Source: Desulfurispora thermophila DSM 16022 (lineage in GTDB: Bacteria; Bacillota; Desulfotomaculia; Desulfotomaculales; Desulfurisporaceae). From it: 64,000 bases of DNA. This document shows positions 52,557 to 61,975 of the stretch, one piece after another (within the stretch, counting starts at the first letter, position 1; each line of letters begins with the position of its first letter). The stretch spans positions 166,762 through 230,761 of the forward strand of contig NZ_AQWN01000001.1 in NCBI RefSeq assembly GCF_000376385.1. Direction: 5' to 3'. Below the pieces are notes generated by a model. It did no database searches. It saw nothing but the letters and a program-made list of their open reading frames with translations, and was not told where the DNA came from. A program made the position numbers and the translations under genes.

Positions 52557-53127
52557 ACAGATAGGTTTCCGGGCCGTCGGCAATACTTACCCGCTCAAGG
52601 CCGGAGGCACGGGCCATTTCCTGCATGGCGGTCGCATCGGGCAGCATATCGTTGCCCACCACACCGCCCAGGCGGCGGTGAAAATCGTTCAGTTCCTCCC
52701 GCGGCGCCGGATGACAGATGGTCAGCCGCCCGCCTGTCACCAGCACGCGGGCCATTTCACCCATGGCCCGGGCCTGATGGGCGAAGTGGGGAAAGGCCGA
52801 GTTGCAAACCACTTCATCAAAGCTCTGGTCGGCAAAAGGCAGATTGTGCACGTCGGCCACCAATAGCAGCACCCCGCCGGGGTGCTTTTTTTGCGCTTCC
52901 TCAATCATGCGCGGGGCAAAGTCTATGGCCGTGACCTGGCCGGTGGGACCGGCAGCGGCCATCAGCCAGGGGATCAATATGCCCGTACCCGTGGCCACAT
53001 CCAGGATGCGGCTGCCGGGGGCAATGTTTAGACTTTGGATAATCTGCCAAAGCCGCTGCCGGGTTTGCTCTGTGGCAATGTTGTCCCAGATGGCGGCTTT
53101 TTCATTAAACCACTGCAGGTGTGACAC
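52525..53127 (-). CDS. Class I SAM-dependent methyltransferase at the end of an ABC-importer operon
   Basis: The 200 residues contain motif I ILDVATGTGILIPWLM, the acidic loop AIDFAPRMIEEAQKKHP, and DEVVCNSAFPHFAHQARAMGEMARVLVTGGRL (UbiE/MenG-like fold). GTG 53127 lies after aggaggag and overlaps the 3' end of the ABC ATPase gene by 23 bases, so translation is coupled. The substrate is unknown; the link to a metal or peptide importer suggests modification of a transported ligand or metallophore. Confidence 0.85.
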   Translation of the reverse strand: MSHLQWFNEKAAIWDNIATEQTRQRLWQIIQSLNIAPGSRILDVATGTGILIPWLMAAAGPTGQVTAIDFAPRMIEEAQKKHPGGVLLLVADVHNLPFADQSFDEVVCNSAFPHFAHQARAMGEMARVLVTGGRLTICHPAPREELNDFHRRLGGVVGNDMLPDATAMQEMARASGLERVSIADGPETYLFTAFRPAPAL

Positions 53128-53911
53128 AAAAATCTCCTCCTGATATTTTATTCTGCTGGTGGGCAACCGGCTTTGTGGCCAGTTGCAGCAGGCGGCGGGT
53201 AAATTCGTGGGTGGGGGCGGAGAGGATTTGCTGCGGGCTGCCTTCTTCCACAATCCGGCCCTCGTGCAGGATGAGCAGGCGGTCGGCGATGTAACTGGCG
53301 GCGGCCAGGTCGTGCATGGTCAGCAGTATCCCGCTGCCCCGCCCGGCCTGTTCCCGGAGCAGTTCCAGGATTTCCGCCCGGGTGGAAACGTCCAGCATAG
53401 AGGTGGGCTCGTCGGCCAAAAGCCAGGCCGGGCGGGTGATGATGGCCCGGGCCAGGGCCACCCGCTGGCACTGGCCGCCGGAAAGCTGGTGCGGGTAGCG
53501 GGACAGGTATTCCTCGGGCGGAGTGAGCCGCACGTTTTGCAGCGCCTGCCGCACCCGGGCAGTGCATTCCTGCCCCCGGATCCCCTGCAGTATCAGGGGT
53601 TCGGCCACACTTTTCTCCACCGTCAGGTGTGGGGAAAGGGCAGCCAGCGGATCCTGGAAAATGATCGACAGCGGACGGTGTCGTTTATCTCCCGGACCAG
53701 GTTTGACAGGGGTGCCCAGGTGGATTTCTCCCCGGTCGGCTTTTTCCAGTCCGGCTACGATGTGCAAGAGTGTGCTCTTACCGGCACCCGAAAGCCCGGC
53801 CAGAGCTACCACTTCACCGGCGGCCAGGCACAGGTTGACGCCCTGCAGTACAGGTTCCTTCTTTTTTCCACTGCCAAAACTTTTATACAGGTTGCGCACT
53901 TCTAAGAGCAC
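53105..53911 (-). CDS. Oligopeptide/nickel-type ABC transporter, ATP-binding subunit (DppF/OppF-like)
   Basis: The 268-residue ABC ATPase has Walker A GLSGAGKST, signature LSGGQCQRVALARAI and Walker B LLADEPTSMLDVSTRAEIL. It forms a heterodimer with the preceding ATPase; their reading frames overlap by 10 bases. GTG 53911 follows ggtgaggtg. Confidence 0.92.
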   Translation of the reverse strand: MLLEVRNLYKSFGSGKKKEPVLQGVNLCLAAGEVVALAGLSGAGKSTLLHIVAGLEKADRGEIHLGTPVKPGPGDKRHRPLSIIFQDPLAALSPHLTVEKSVAEPLILQGIRGQECTARVRQALQNVRLTPPEEYLSRYPHQLSGGQCQRVALARAIITRPAWLLADEPTSMLDVSTRAEILELLREQAGRGSGILLTMHDLAAASYIADRLLILHEGRIVEEGSPQQILSAPTHEFTRRLLQLATKPVAHQQNKISGGDFCVTPAVV

Positions 53912-54831
53912 GGGTAAAAACACCTCACCTGCCCGCCGGCCAGAGGCCGGAGGGGCGGATTTTCCCGCTGGCAGCGCTCTTGAGCGACCGGGCAACGGGG
54001 GGCAAAACTACAGGCGGCCGGTGGACCGTGCAGCACTGAAGCCTGACCCGGAATGCTGCGGCAGCACTGCTTCTGTCTGCTCAGGCGCGGCAGTGATGCC
54101 AGCAAACCGCGGGTGTAAGGGTGGCAGGCGATTGCTAATTTGCCGGCTGGTAAAAGTTCCACTATTTGCCCGGCGTACAGCACTGCTATGCTATCAGCCA
54201 GCCGTGCCGCCATTTCCAGGTCGTGGGTACACAGGAGCAGGCTGCTGCCCTGTTCTTCTTTGGTGCGGGCCAGCACTTGCTCTACCAGCCGCTGGCCCAG
54301 CACGTCCAGGGCGGAAGTGGGCTCATCCAGTATGACCAAACGGGGTTGGTGCAGCAGGGCCAGCACCAGAGATAAGCGCTGCTTTTGGCCGCCTGAGAGC
54401 TGATGGGGGTACTTGTCCCAGACCTGCGCCGGCAGATCCAGGGCGGTGGCTAGGTCAGCGGCTCGTTGCAGCAAGCGGGTGCGCTTCTCCGAAGGGCAGA
54501 GTTCCTCCAGCGCGGTGCGCAGCCGGCGGGTGGGGTGGAAGCACTGCATAGCCTCCTGGGGCAGCAGGCTGATCTGCCGGAAATACAGGGTCTGGCGCTG
54601 GGCTGCTGACAAGGCCAGCATGTTTTGCTGGTCAAAAAGCACCTGACCATCCACCACCCGCTGCCCGGGACGGGGATACCCCAGAGCGGCCCAGGCCAGG
54701 CTGGACTTGCCGCCTCCCGATTCGCCTACCACGGCCAGACACTGGCCTGGGGGAACTGCCAGGGAGAGGTTCCACAGAGGGTATTTTTTTCCATCAGCGG
54801 TTTGCAGAGTAAGGTCGGTGATTTTCAACAC
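53902..54831 (-). CDS. Oligopeptide/nickel-type ABC transporter, ATP-binding subunit (DppD/OppD-like)
   Basis: The 309 residues have Walker A GESGGGKSS, LSGGQKQRLSLVLALL, LVILDEPTSALDVLGQR and the C-terminal extension with CSFAPRCPVAQERC typical of the oppD/dppD group, which may bind an Fe-S cluster. The start is TTG at 54831. Fourth gene of the operon. Confidence 0.92.
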   Translation of the reverse strand: MLKITDLTLQTADGKKYPLWNLSLAVPPGQCLAVVGESGGGKSSLAWAALGYPRPGQRVVDGQVLFDQQNMLALSAAQRQTLYFRQISLLPQEAMQCFHPTRRLRTALEELCPSEKRTRLLQRAADLATALDLPAQVWDKYPHQLSGGQKQRLSLVLALLHQPRLVILDEPTSALDVLGQRLVEQVLARTKEEQGSSLLLCTHDLEMAARLADSIAVLYAGQIVELLPAGKLAIACHPYTRGLLASLPRLSRQKQCCRSIPGQASVLHGPPAACSFAPRCPVAQERCQRENPPLRPLAGGQVRCFYPCS

Positions 54832-54941
54832 CGGGCAGTATCACATCCTCCGCTTCCAGGTTCACTGTCTGTGATTTTTTGTCCTTTGTGCCGTCAAAAA
54901 AATATATCGCGGTGGCTTGCGCCGTGGGAGGTGTTATTGTT

Positions 54942-55787
54942 CTACTCCCTCTGGGGAGAAAACCTTCTTTCCAGGGCATAGCCGGTCAGGGTGAAGCCCA
55001 GCACGGCCAGGCTGACTAAAAGCGCGGCAGGCAAAAACCACCACTGCCAGGCCGGTGTCCACAGTATACCCGGGTAGTCCAGGGCGGAGCGGATGATCAC
55101 CCCCAGGCTCTTATGGGAAGGGTCGCCCAGACCTAAAAAACTCAGTCCGGCTTCGGCCGCGATGGCGTAACTGGCTGTGTTGACAGTTTTGGCTATCAGC
55201 AGGGGCAGCAGTTCGGCCAGCAGGTGGCGGCGCAGGATGTAGGGAAAACCGGCACCGCTCAAAGCGGCAAATTTGATGTATTCCCGCTGGCGCAGGGAAA
55301 GTACACAGGAGCGTACTGTGCGCGTGATGTCGGGCCAGGTTAGAAAGATCAAAACCAGGATCACATTAACCAGACGTGGTCTCAAAAAAACCGCCAACAA
55401 AATGATCAGCGGCAGGCGGGGGATGGTCATGAACACATCCACCAGGCGCATGATGATGATTCCCGGCCAGCCGGGGTAATAACCGGCCAGGCTGCCCAGC
55501 AGCAGACCCAGCAGGGTGCTGGCCAGGCCGGTGCTGAGGCCCACCAGCAAGGATGTGCGCAGGCCGAAGAGCAGCTGGCTGAGGACGTCCTGACCCAGGG
55601 CGTTGGTGCCCAACCAGTGGGGCGGGTTGGGTGGTGCCAGCACGGGACCGCTGGTGTTTTCCGGCGTAAAAGGGGCCAGCAGGGGGGCGGTCAAAGCTAG
55701 AAGTAGCAGCAGGACGCAGATGAGCAGACCGCCGGTGGCATAGCCGTCGCCCGTGAGCTGGCCTATTTCCCGGCGCAGGTTGTGCAT
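54942..55787 (-). CDS. ABC transporter permease (OppC/DppC-like)
   Basis: The 281 residues have about six membrane segments and the inner-membrane component EAA-like loop REYIKFAALSGAGFPYILRRHLL. NALGQDVLSQLLFGLRTSL near residue 62 is typical of the OppC N-terminal domain. Five bases separate it from the preceding permease gene. Confidence 0.93.
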   Translation of the reverse strand: MHNLRREIGQLTGDGYATGGLLICVLLLLLALTAPLLAPFTPENTSGPVLAPPNPPHWLGTNALGQDVLSQLLFGLRTSLLVGLSTGLASTLLGLLLGSLAGYYPGWPGIIIMRLVDVFMTIPRLPLIILLAVFLRPRLVNVILVLIFLTWPDITRTVRSCVLSLRQREYIKFAALSGAGFPYILRRHLLAELLPLLIAKTVNTASYAIAAEAGLSFLGLGDPSHKSLGVIIRSALDYPGILWTPAWQWWFLPAALLVSLAVLGFTLTGYALERRFSPQRE

Positions 55788-55791
55788 GCCT

Positions 55792-56769
55792 TTACACCTC
55801 CTTCACGCGCGGGTCCAGGCGCAGGTAGAGCAGGTCGGTGCACAGGTTGACCAGCAGCACCCAGATGGTGAAGATGAAAAAGACACCTTGCAACAGAGGG
55901 TAGTCGCAGGCCAGGACGGCCTCATATGTGAGGCGGCCCAGGCCGGGGTAGGCGAAGAGCACTTCCACCAGCATGGCACCGCCGATTAGCCGGGCCAGGC
56001 GCAGGCCGAAAAAAGTGACCACGGGCAAAAGGGCGGTGCGCAGCACATAATGGTAGCGGATACGTTTTTCACTCAGGCCCTTTAAGTAAGCCATGTGCAC
56101 AAAGGGCTGGTTTTTCACCATGGTCAGGCTGTTGCGCACCAGCAGATAGGCGCTGAAAAAGCCGGCACAGCTCAGGGATAGTACGGGCAGCAAAGCGTGG
56201 GCGGCAATGTCCAGCAGTTTATGCCCCGCGCTTGGCCCGGTAAAATTGCTGAAAGCACCGCTGATGGGCAGCCAGCCCAGTTTGACGCCGAAAATGATCA
56301 ACAGGAAGCTGCCTGTGATAAAGGGGGGCATGCTGTCCAGCAAAATGGCCGGTACAAGCAGGGCGGTTTCCCCGTTCCTATTCCCCAGGGCAAAGCTGGT
56401 GGCGGTCAAAATGGCCAGAGCAAAGGTGAGCAGCAGGGCGGAAAAGGTGATGAGCAGCGTCCAGGGCAGGGCGCGCGCCACCACCTGGCTCACCGGCGCC
56501 CGGTAGCTGATGGAAAAACCCAGGTCGACGTGACCGAGGGCGGTAAGATAGTTGACGAACTGCTCGGACAGCGGACGATCCAGTCCATAATAGCGCTGCA
56601 GGGCCAGGATGGTATCTTCATCCAGAGCCACAGCCAGATTACCGGTCGAACTGCTCATTTCCTGCAGAGGATCACCCGGCATGGCCCGGGGCAGAAAAAA
56701 ATTAATGGCCAGAGCGGCCACCAGTACCAGCAGGTAGGTGGCCGCCCGGCGGCGCAGGTAGGCGGACAT
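55792..56769 (-). CDS. ABC transporter permease (OppB/DppB-like)
   Basis: The 325 residues have an N-terminal helix (LRRRAATYLLVLVAALAINFFLPRAMPGDP), further helices and the EAA-like segment VHMAYLKGLSEKRIRYHYVLRTALLPVVTFFGL. The start is ATG 56769, four bases after the binding-protein stop. Confidence 0.93.
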   Translation of the reverse strand: MSAYLRRRAATYLLVLVAALAINFFLPRAMPGDPLQEMSSSTGNLAVALDEDTILALQRYYGLDRPLSEQFVNYLTALGHVDLGFSISYRAPVSQVVARALPWTLLITFSALLLTFALAILTATSFALGNRNGETALLVPAILLDSMPPFITGSFLLIIFGVKLGWLPISGAFSNFTGPSAGHKLLDIAAHALLPVLSLSCAGFFSAYLLVRNSLTMVKNQPFVHMAYLKGLSEKRIRYHYVLRTALLPVVTFFGLRLARLIGGAMLVEVLFAYPGLGRLTYEAVLACDYPLLQGVFFIFTIWVLLVNLCTDLLYLRLDPRVKEV

Positions 56770-56773
56770 TGAA

Positions 56774-58405
56774 TTATTTTCCTCCTACAAAGGCCAGTTT
56801 GTTATAAAGCATGGGGATGCCTATGCCGATACCCCCCTTGCAGGTGTAGAACCAGCCGTCAAAAACTTGCGGGTTGTACGCGAAGTACCACACCGGGTAG
56901 TAGAGGGGCAGACAGGGCAGCTCCTGGGCATACATTTTTTGCATCCGGGAAGCCAGGGCGCGGCGCTGGGTTTCATCGGGGGTAACCAGCAATTTTTGAG
57001 CTACCTGGAGGTAGGCCGGACTTTCCGGTGTGCCGGGTGTGCGGATACCGCCGCGGGCTACACCAAAGCCCATGATCATGGATGGGTCGCCGCCCAGGCC
57101 GCCGTGTCCGTTAACCGCCAGGTCGAACTGCTTACTCTTGACCAGGTTGTCAATGGCTTTGATATTGACCAGTTTGAGATCCAGGGCCAGCCCGGCCTCT
57201 TTGAGCATCAACTTGATATTTTCGGCCTCACGGCTGTATTGCTGGGGAGCCAGCAGGGTGAACTGCATTTTCTGTCCCTTTTTATCTTCGGCGATACCAT
57301 CATTGTCCCGGTCGGCAATGCCGGCTTGTTGCAGTAGCTCTTTGGCTTTGTTGATGTCATATGGGTACAGGTCGTAGTACTGCTGATCAAACCAGTCCGA
57401 TTCAGGCGGCAAAAATCCGGGGTTGCCCGGTTTGGCACCTTTCAGACCGCCGGGCACTGCTTTTTCGATTAATTCCTGGCGATTGATGGCAAAGGCGACG
57501 GCCTGTCGCACAGCGGGCTGGTTGAAGGGCTCCTTGTCCATATTGAACTGCAGTTTGAGTACCCAGAAAGCAGCACCGCTGAGCACTTTAAATCGTTTGT
57601 CCTGCTCAAACCTGGCCAGCAAGGAGGCGGGTATGTCGCCGGCATGGATATCGCCTTTTTCCAGTGCGGCCACTTTATCGCTGGCCGGGACGAAGAGCAG
57701 CTTTTTCACCCGCGGTTCGCCCAGGAAAAAGTCCTTATTGGCCGTGTATTCGTAGGTGCCCTGACTTTTGTCATAGGAGACCAGCCTGTAGGGCCCGCTG
57801 CCCACGCACAGTTCGGGTCGTGCTTCTTTACGCGGATCCTGGATGTTTTGCCAGACGTGTTGCGGTATGATGGGCACATTGCCCGCGATCTGCTGCATAA
57901 AAGGCACAAAGGGTTTCTTTAACTTGAATACCACTGTTTGCTCATCGGGGGCGCTGATATTGTCTATCATGTCAAATTTGGCCCACTCAAAGTTGTTTTT
58001 ACCCAGGTAGTCAAAGGTGAAAACCACATCCCGGGCGGTGAGGGACTGGCCGTCCTGCCATTTTATGCCGGGGCGCAGCTTGAACGTCCAGGTGAGCTGG
58101 TCCGGGCTGACCTGCCATTCCTGTGCCAGCCAGGGGATGACTTCTTTGTCGTTTTTCCAGAGCAGTGTGTCGTAAACAAAGCTCAGGTGCAGATAACCGG
58201 GGCCCCGGGGATAGAAGGTGAAGGGGGTGGGCAGGCCCCAGTCTTCCGCGGGCAGTTTGAGCTCGGCGATGGTTGTACCCTGGCTGCCGGAGGGGGCCGG
58301 GCCTCCGGTGCTGGTGGCAGAGCCGCTGCAGCCGCTGAGCAATAGCGCGAGCAGCAGAGTCAGGGCGGCCAGCAGGATGGATTGCCGGGTGGATGGTTTG
58401 GACAT
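56774..58405 (-). CDS. ABC transporter substrate-binding lipoprotein (SBP_bac_5)
   Basis: This family-5 binding protein of 543 residues has a lipoprotein signal (KPSTRQSILLAALTLLLALLLSGC) and the signature FKLRPGIKWQDGQSLTARDVVFTFDYL. AVRQAVAFAINRQELIEKAV follows in the second lobe. It delivers peptides, nickel/metallophore or similar ligands to the downstream permease. ATG 58405 is 10 bases after aaaggag. First gene of the six-gene operon. Confidence 0.92.
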   Translation of the reverse strand: MSKPSTRQSILLAALTLLLALLLSGCSGSATSTGGPAPSGSQGTTIAELKLPAEDWGLPTPFTFYPRGPGYLHLSFVYDTLLWKNDKEVIPWLAQEWQVSPDQLTWTFKLRPGIKWQDGQSLTARDVVFTFDYLGKNNFEWAKFDMIDNISAPDEQTVVFKLKKPFVPFMQQIAGNVPIIPQHVWQNIQDPRKEARPELCVGSGPYRLVSYDKSQGTYEYTANKDFFLGEPRVKKLLFVPASDKVAALEKGDIHAGDIPASLLARFEQDKRFKVLSGAAFWVLKLQFNMDKEPFNQPAVRQAVAFAINRQELIEKAVPGGLKGAKPGNPGFLPPESDWFDQQYYDLYPYDINKAKELLQQAGIADRDNDGIAEDKKGQKMQFTLLAPQQYSREAENIKLMLKEAGLALDLKLVNIKAIDNLVKSKQFDLAVNGHGGLGGDPSMIMGFGVARGGIRTPGTPESPAYLQVAQKLLVTPDETQRRALASRMQKMYAQELPCLPLYYPVWYFAYNPQVFDGWFYTCKGGIGIGIPMLYNKLAFVGGK

Positions 58406-58791
58406 GGGTTTTGGACTCCTTTCTTTGATCTTGCATATGGTTTCCCCCCGCCGCCTCTGGCCGGAGCGGCCGGGGGGTGCTGCCAAAAAATGAAAAAACC
58501 ACGCCTGTACTTTCAGCCCTGCTGCAGCAGAGCGGTAAGCACCTACGTGGTACTGATTAAGAAAATATGGCATTGACTGCAGAAAAGCAAAAGAGGCGGG
58601 TGGATGTTGGCAAAAGCTCTTGCTGCCCGGCTGGTGCTGGCAGCTTCGTGCCGCCGGTGTAGGGAATCTGCCTGTTTATAGCGGGCAGTTGGCCGGGTAA
58701 CAAGGTTCACTTTAAAAAACTTACTTCTTTAATTTCGATATGATTTTTAAAATTCCTTCTTTTGGGGTGCATTTTTACCATTGGCCATAAT
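58406..58791. other. Leader region upstream of the ABC operon
   Basis: About 390 bases without a gene. On the minus strand, before the binding-protein gene, a long hairpin closed by ccacg/cgtgg (58550-58499) is followed by six T, and then a gc-rich stem (cccccc/gggggg near 58446-58480) lies before the ribosome binding site. The rest is AT-rich and holds nothing I can name. Confidence 0.45.
58493..58550 (-). terminator. Attenuator-like hairpin in the ABC operon leader
   Basis: The minus-strand stem ccacg...cgtgg with an inner ctctgctgcagcaggg palindrome is followed by tttttt, about 90 bases upstream of the binding-protein start. Confidence 0.45.
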
Positions 58792-59994
58792 TTAGTTCGC
58801 AGCCCTGGCTGCCGCCTGTTTAATTGGGGCATGGGCTGGAATGTATAGCGCTACGGCGCAATTAACCATGGCGATGAGAGCGGCGACCAGAAATACATAC
58901 TGGAAACCGGCCGCTTCCCAGAGCAGGCCTCCCAGTACGGGCACCGACATGGAAACGGCATGATCCACGGAGACTCCCATGGCCAGTGTGGGTGTTAAAT
59001 CCTCCGGTTTCTGTAAAATCTTGTGCAGGTAAGTGGAGCGTGCCAGCAGACAGGCAAAGAGTAACTGGTCGGCGATAAAACAGGCGTAGATCACCTGCAG
59101 CGCCGTGCCGGCGGGAAAAATGAACCGGGCAAAGCCGTAGCTCAGGCAGATGACCACCAGCAGCACCGATTCCCAGAAAATGATTTTGCGCTCGCCCAGC
59201 CGGTCGATGGCGATGCCCAGGGCGTAGCGAAAAAAGATGCCCAGCACGGTGCCCACCAGACCAAGCACGGCAAAGGTGGCCGCTGGCTGGTGAAAAAGTT
59301 TGATCAGCACCCAGGGGCCGAAGGTGAGGAAAATCTGTTTGCGGGCGCCGAAGAGCACGCTGAGCAAATAGTAAAGCCGGTATTCCCGGCGGTAGACAAA
59401 GGCGCGGCGCGGTTTGGCCGGTCGCAGCGGGCGCATCAGCAAAAGACAAACTGCCGCGGCCAGCACTGCGCTGCCGGCCAGCAAAAAGGAGGCCTGGTAG
59501 GTCATTCCGGCGTATTTGAAACCCCACCAGATCAGCAGGTAGCCCAGCAGTGAGGCGGTCGTGTTGGCGCTGCCCAGCAGGCCCATGCGCTGGCCGGTCT
59601 GGCCCGGTTCAGCAAGGTTCATGCCGATGCTGTTGTACACGGCCATATAGAGGTGGGCGCCCACACTCCAGGTGAGCATCCAGAATACTGCTACTCCCAG
59701 CCCGGGTGCCCACAGGCCAAAGCCGAACAGGCTGGCGGCCAGGGCCAGCAGAGCTAGAAAAGCGATGCGCGTGTCGGGCAGGGCGATCAGCAGGCCGGAG
59801 ATAAAGACGGTTAAAAAGCCGGGCAATTCGCGGGGAAATTCCAGGGCGCCGCGCAATGCCTCGCCTATCTGATAGGTGTCTGATAGAAAGTTGTTAAAGA
59901 TAGGGTCGTACAGGCCGCCGTAAATACCCGTGCAGATACTGGCCAGCAATAGCAGGGTGAAGTCGCGCCGCACTGATTTTAGCTGATTGGTCAA
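58792..59994 (-). CDS. MFS transporter
   Basis: The 400-residue protein has about 12 membrane helices and a central cytoplasmic basic loop (MRPLRPAKPRRAFVYRREYR). GIAIDRLGERKIIFWES resembles the MFS A-like motif after helix 8. The substrate is unknown. TTG 59994 follows aaaggagcccc. Confidence 0.82.
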   Translation of the reverse strand: MTNQLKSVRRDFTLLLLASICTGIYGGLYDPIFNNFLSDTYQIGEALRGALEFPRELPGFLTVFISGLLIALPDTRIAFLALLALAASLFGFGLWAPGLGVAVFWMLTWSVGAHLYMAVYNSIGMNLAEPGQTGQRMGLLGSANTTASLLGYLLIWWGFKYAGMTYQASFLLAGSAVLAAAVCLLLMRPLRPAKPRRAFVYRREYRLYYLLSVLFGARKQIFLTFGPWVLIKLFHQPAATFAVLGLVGTVLGIFFRYALGIAIDRLGERKIIFWESVLLVVICLSYGFARFIFPAGTALQVIYACFIADQLLFACLLARSTYLHKILQKPEDLTPTLAMGVSVDHAVSMSVPVLGGLLWEAAGFQYVFLVAALIAMVNCAVALYIPAHAPIKQAAARAAN

Positions 59995-60056
59995 TGGAAA
60001 GGGGCTCCTTTCATAAAAAAACTGCCTAGGGGATTGGTTTTACGGGTCGCTGTGTT

Positions 60057-60689
60057 TCAGACAGGATTTTGAAGTATATTTCTTGTCTCTGCGGGCCAGA
60101 GCAGTTCCGGACGGGTACCTTCTGCTTCCCGTTGTCTTGAGTCTTCCCAGACCAGATCGTAAATCTGCCGGTTTTGGAGCAATTCCCGCCAGGCCGCGGC
60201 CGTGGTTTCAATAAATTGCCGCTCCAGGCGGCTGCGCATTACTATCAGCGGACAGCGATAAGGCAGGGACATGGTTTCATAAATGAGCAGAAGCTGTCCA
60301 TCGCGCAGCAGATGGGGAGCCAGCGGAAAAAAACGGCAGGCCAGCGGCCGCAGGGTGCGCGGGCAGGGCCGGGTGCACTTGACAAAGTGGACAGGTTCTT
60401 GCCAGCTGGCGGGAAAGTCATAGCGGCGCGGGTCGTGCATTTCCCAGTCCAGCCAGGGCTGGGGAAGGTGCAAAACAGCCTCTTCCCCGGGGAAAAGATA
60501 AATCCCCAGGCTGTTTGTTGCGTCGGGCTGGCAGCAAGCTTTGCCGCACAGCTGTCCGCAATCGCCGGCCAGGGGGGTGACATGGGCGGTGATTTGGTAT
60601 AGCCGTTCATAATCCGGTGTGTAACCGGGGGATGGTCGTTTGATCCTGACAGGGGGAATTGAGTTTGAGGAAAAGATATTGTCACACAT
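60057..60689 (-). CDS. Cysteine-rich YkgJ-like protein
   Basis: The 210-residue soluble protein has GDCGQLCGKACC (about 43-54) and KCTRPCPRTLRPLACRFFP (about 103-121), a cysteine pattern resembling the YkgJ/UPF0153 zinc- or iron-binding proteins. Function unknown. Confidence 0.68.
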   Translation of the reverse strand: MCDNIFSSNSIPPVRIKRPSPGYTPDYERLYQITAHVTPLAGDCGQLCGKACCQPDATNSLGIYLFPGEEAVLHLPQPWLDWEMHDPRRYDFPASWQEPVHFVKCTRPCPRTLRPLACRFFPLAPHLLRDGQLLLIYETMSLPYRCPLIVMRSRLERQFIETTAAAWRELLQNRQIYDLVWEDSRQREAEGTRPELLWPAETRNILQNPV

Positions 60690-60725
60690 GGGAAAATGCT
60701 TCTCTCTTCTTTTATTATTCCAGTA

Positions 60726-61463
60726 TTATTCCAGCGCTTGCAGCATGATTAACTCCTGGCGCACCTTTTCTTCGGTTTCCACCAGAAACTGGTCAATGTC
60801 GGGGGCCACGGCTTCGGCCGCCGCTTCAATTAAACGGGCTACTTTGGATATGTTTACCCTTATTTTATGCTTGTAATACATTTGAAAATCATACCTTTCG
60901 GCCAGGGACCGGGGGGTGGCCTGGCTGGTGTCAATATAATGGGCAAAGGCATGAATGCGTTTTAAAAAAGGCTCGGCCCCCAGGCCAAAAAAATCTCCGG
61001 CCTGCTGGCAGACCATCTGTACCACGGGCTCATCCCGGAAAGCCTTGAGCAGCAGCTGGCCGTATGGCTCCATTCGACTGATGCGCAGCTCAACGCCCAT
61101 TTCAATGATATTGTGCGACTTCCACCAGCCCATTTCGGGTGGGATGTTGCAAGCCTCAATGGTGGATGCCACAAAATCGCGACCTTTTTCAAAGCAATAA
61201 CCCCGTTCCTGGGGCGGGTTTTTTTCATCGCCGTAATAGTCCAGGCCAAAAGGTTCCACTCCGTGCGTGATCACGCCCCGGGCAAAGTCGGCCACCTGGC
61301 TGTGCCGCATGTGCTCCAGCAACTGCCGGCCGCAATAATGGGAAACCTCCCGTTTGATGCCGGCGCCGATGGCCATGTCCGGGAAGATGCTGCCCAGGAT
61401 TAAAGCCGTATTCAAGCGGCCCAGCACCTGCCGGGCGAAGTGGATATGGGTTTGTGGGAACAT
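60726..61463 (-). CDS. Zinc-dependent phospholipase C-like protein
   Basis: The 245 residues begin TMFPQTHIHFARQVL with an early His and LGSIFPDMAIG, as in the Zn_dep_PLPC family, and go on with the conserved histidines in SHYCGRQLLEHMRH, VITHGVEPFGLDYYG and FAHYIDTSQ. The family includes phospholipases and uncharacterised hydrolases; a hydrolase role is inferred. ATG 61463 is preceded by ggaggcgataacc; the frame runs on upstream for 130 codons but without coding character. Confidence 0.65.
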   Translation of the reverse strand: MFPQTHIHFARQVLGRLNTALILGSIFPDMAIGAGIKREVSHYCGRQLLEHMRHSQVADFARGVITHGVEPFGLDYYGDEKNPPQERGYCFEKGRDFVASTIEACNIPPEMGWWKSHNIIEMGVELRISRMEPYGQLLLKAFRDEPVVQMVCQQAGDFFGLGAEPFLKRIHAFAHYIDTSQATPRSLAERYDFQMYYKHKIRVNISKVARLIEAAAEAVAPDIDQFLVETEEKVRQELIMLQALE

Positions 61464-61558
61464 GGTTATCGCCTCCGGGCCGTTTGCTTGTCTATTCGAC
61501 GCGGGCCGGGCAGCTTCCTGCCGGAAATAATTATAGAACATAAATTCTAAAAAAACTA

Positions 61559-61587
61559 TTGACGCCAGGCATATAAGGGTATAGAAT
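61559..61587 (+). promoter_or_regulatory. Sigma-A promoter of the small membrane protein gene
   Basis: TTGACG (61559-61564), 17 bases, TAGAAT (61582-61587). Confidence 0.8.
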
Positions 61588-61644
61588 GAAACAAAAGTTT
61601 CCGGAATGTGTATTCTGTGAAGAAATGTTTGGGGGATGAGGGTA

Positions 61645-61902
61645 ATGTCAGCACTGGCTCCGGTAAAAGTGATTGAAGGGCAAAGCGCCTGCATTGGTCT
61701 GAATGTGTACAGCGGCGAGGTGGAGTTTATCTGGCCGCACCGCCGCCTGGTCGACAGAGTGCACCGGGGGGCTGCCGGCGCGTTGCGGGCGGTGGAAAAG
61801 GGTCTGACGAGCCACAGTGCACTGGAAAACCGCCTGGCGATGGGTCTTTGTGTGTTCACATTTATTTATATGCTGGCCCATGTCTTGATAGCCATCTGGT
61901 AG
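61645..61902 (+). CDS. Small membrane protein
   Basis: The 85 residues have a soluble N terminus (APVKVIEGQSACIGLNVYSGEVEFIWPH) and a C-terminal membrane helix (MGLCVFTFIYMLAHVLIAIW). ATG 61645 follows gggggatgagg; the ATG at 61636 overlaps that site. Not recognised. Confidence 0.7.
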   Translation: MSALAPVKVIEGQSACIGLNVYSGEVEFIWPHRRLVDRVHRGAAGALRAVEKGLTSHSALENRLAMGLCVFTFIYMLAHVLIAIW

Positions 61903-61975
61903 AATATGTTATAAATACTTTTGTTCCCTACCGGGCAAAATATTTACGTAAATTATGTTGCAGGAGGTGCTTTTT

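Noticed and set aside
58700-58790. Short minus-strand frame (MHPKRRNFKNHIE...) after the MFS gene
   Set aside because: Only 21 codons, no ribosome binding site, in an AT-rich spacer.
61903-61975. CIRCE element upstream of hsp20
   Set aside because: No TTAGCACTC-N9-GAGTGCTAA inverted repeat could be found.
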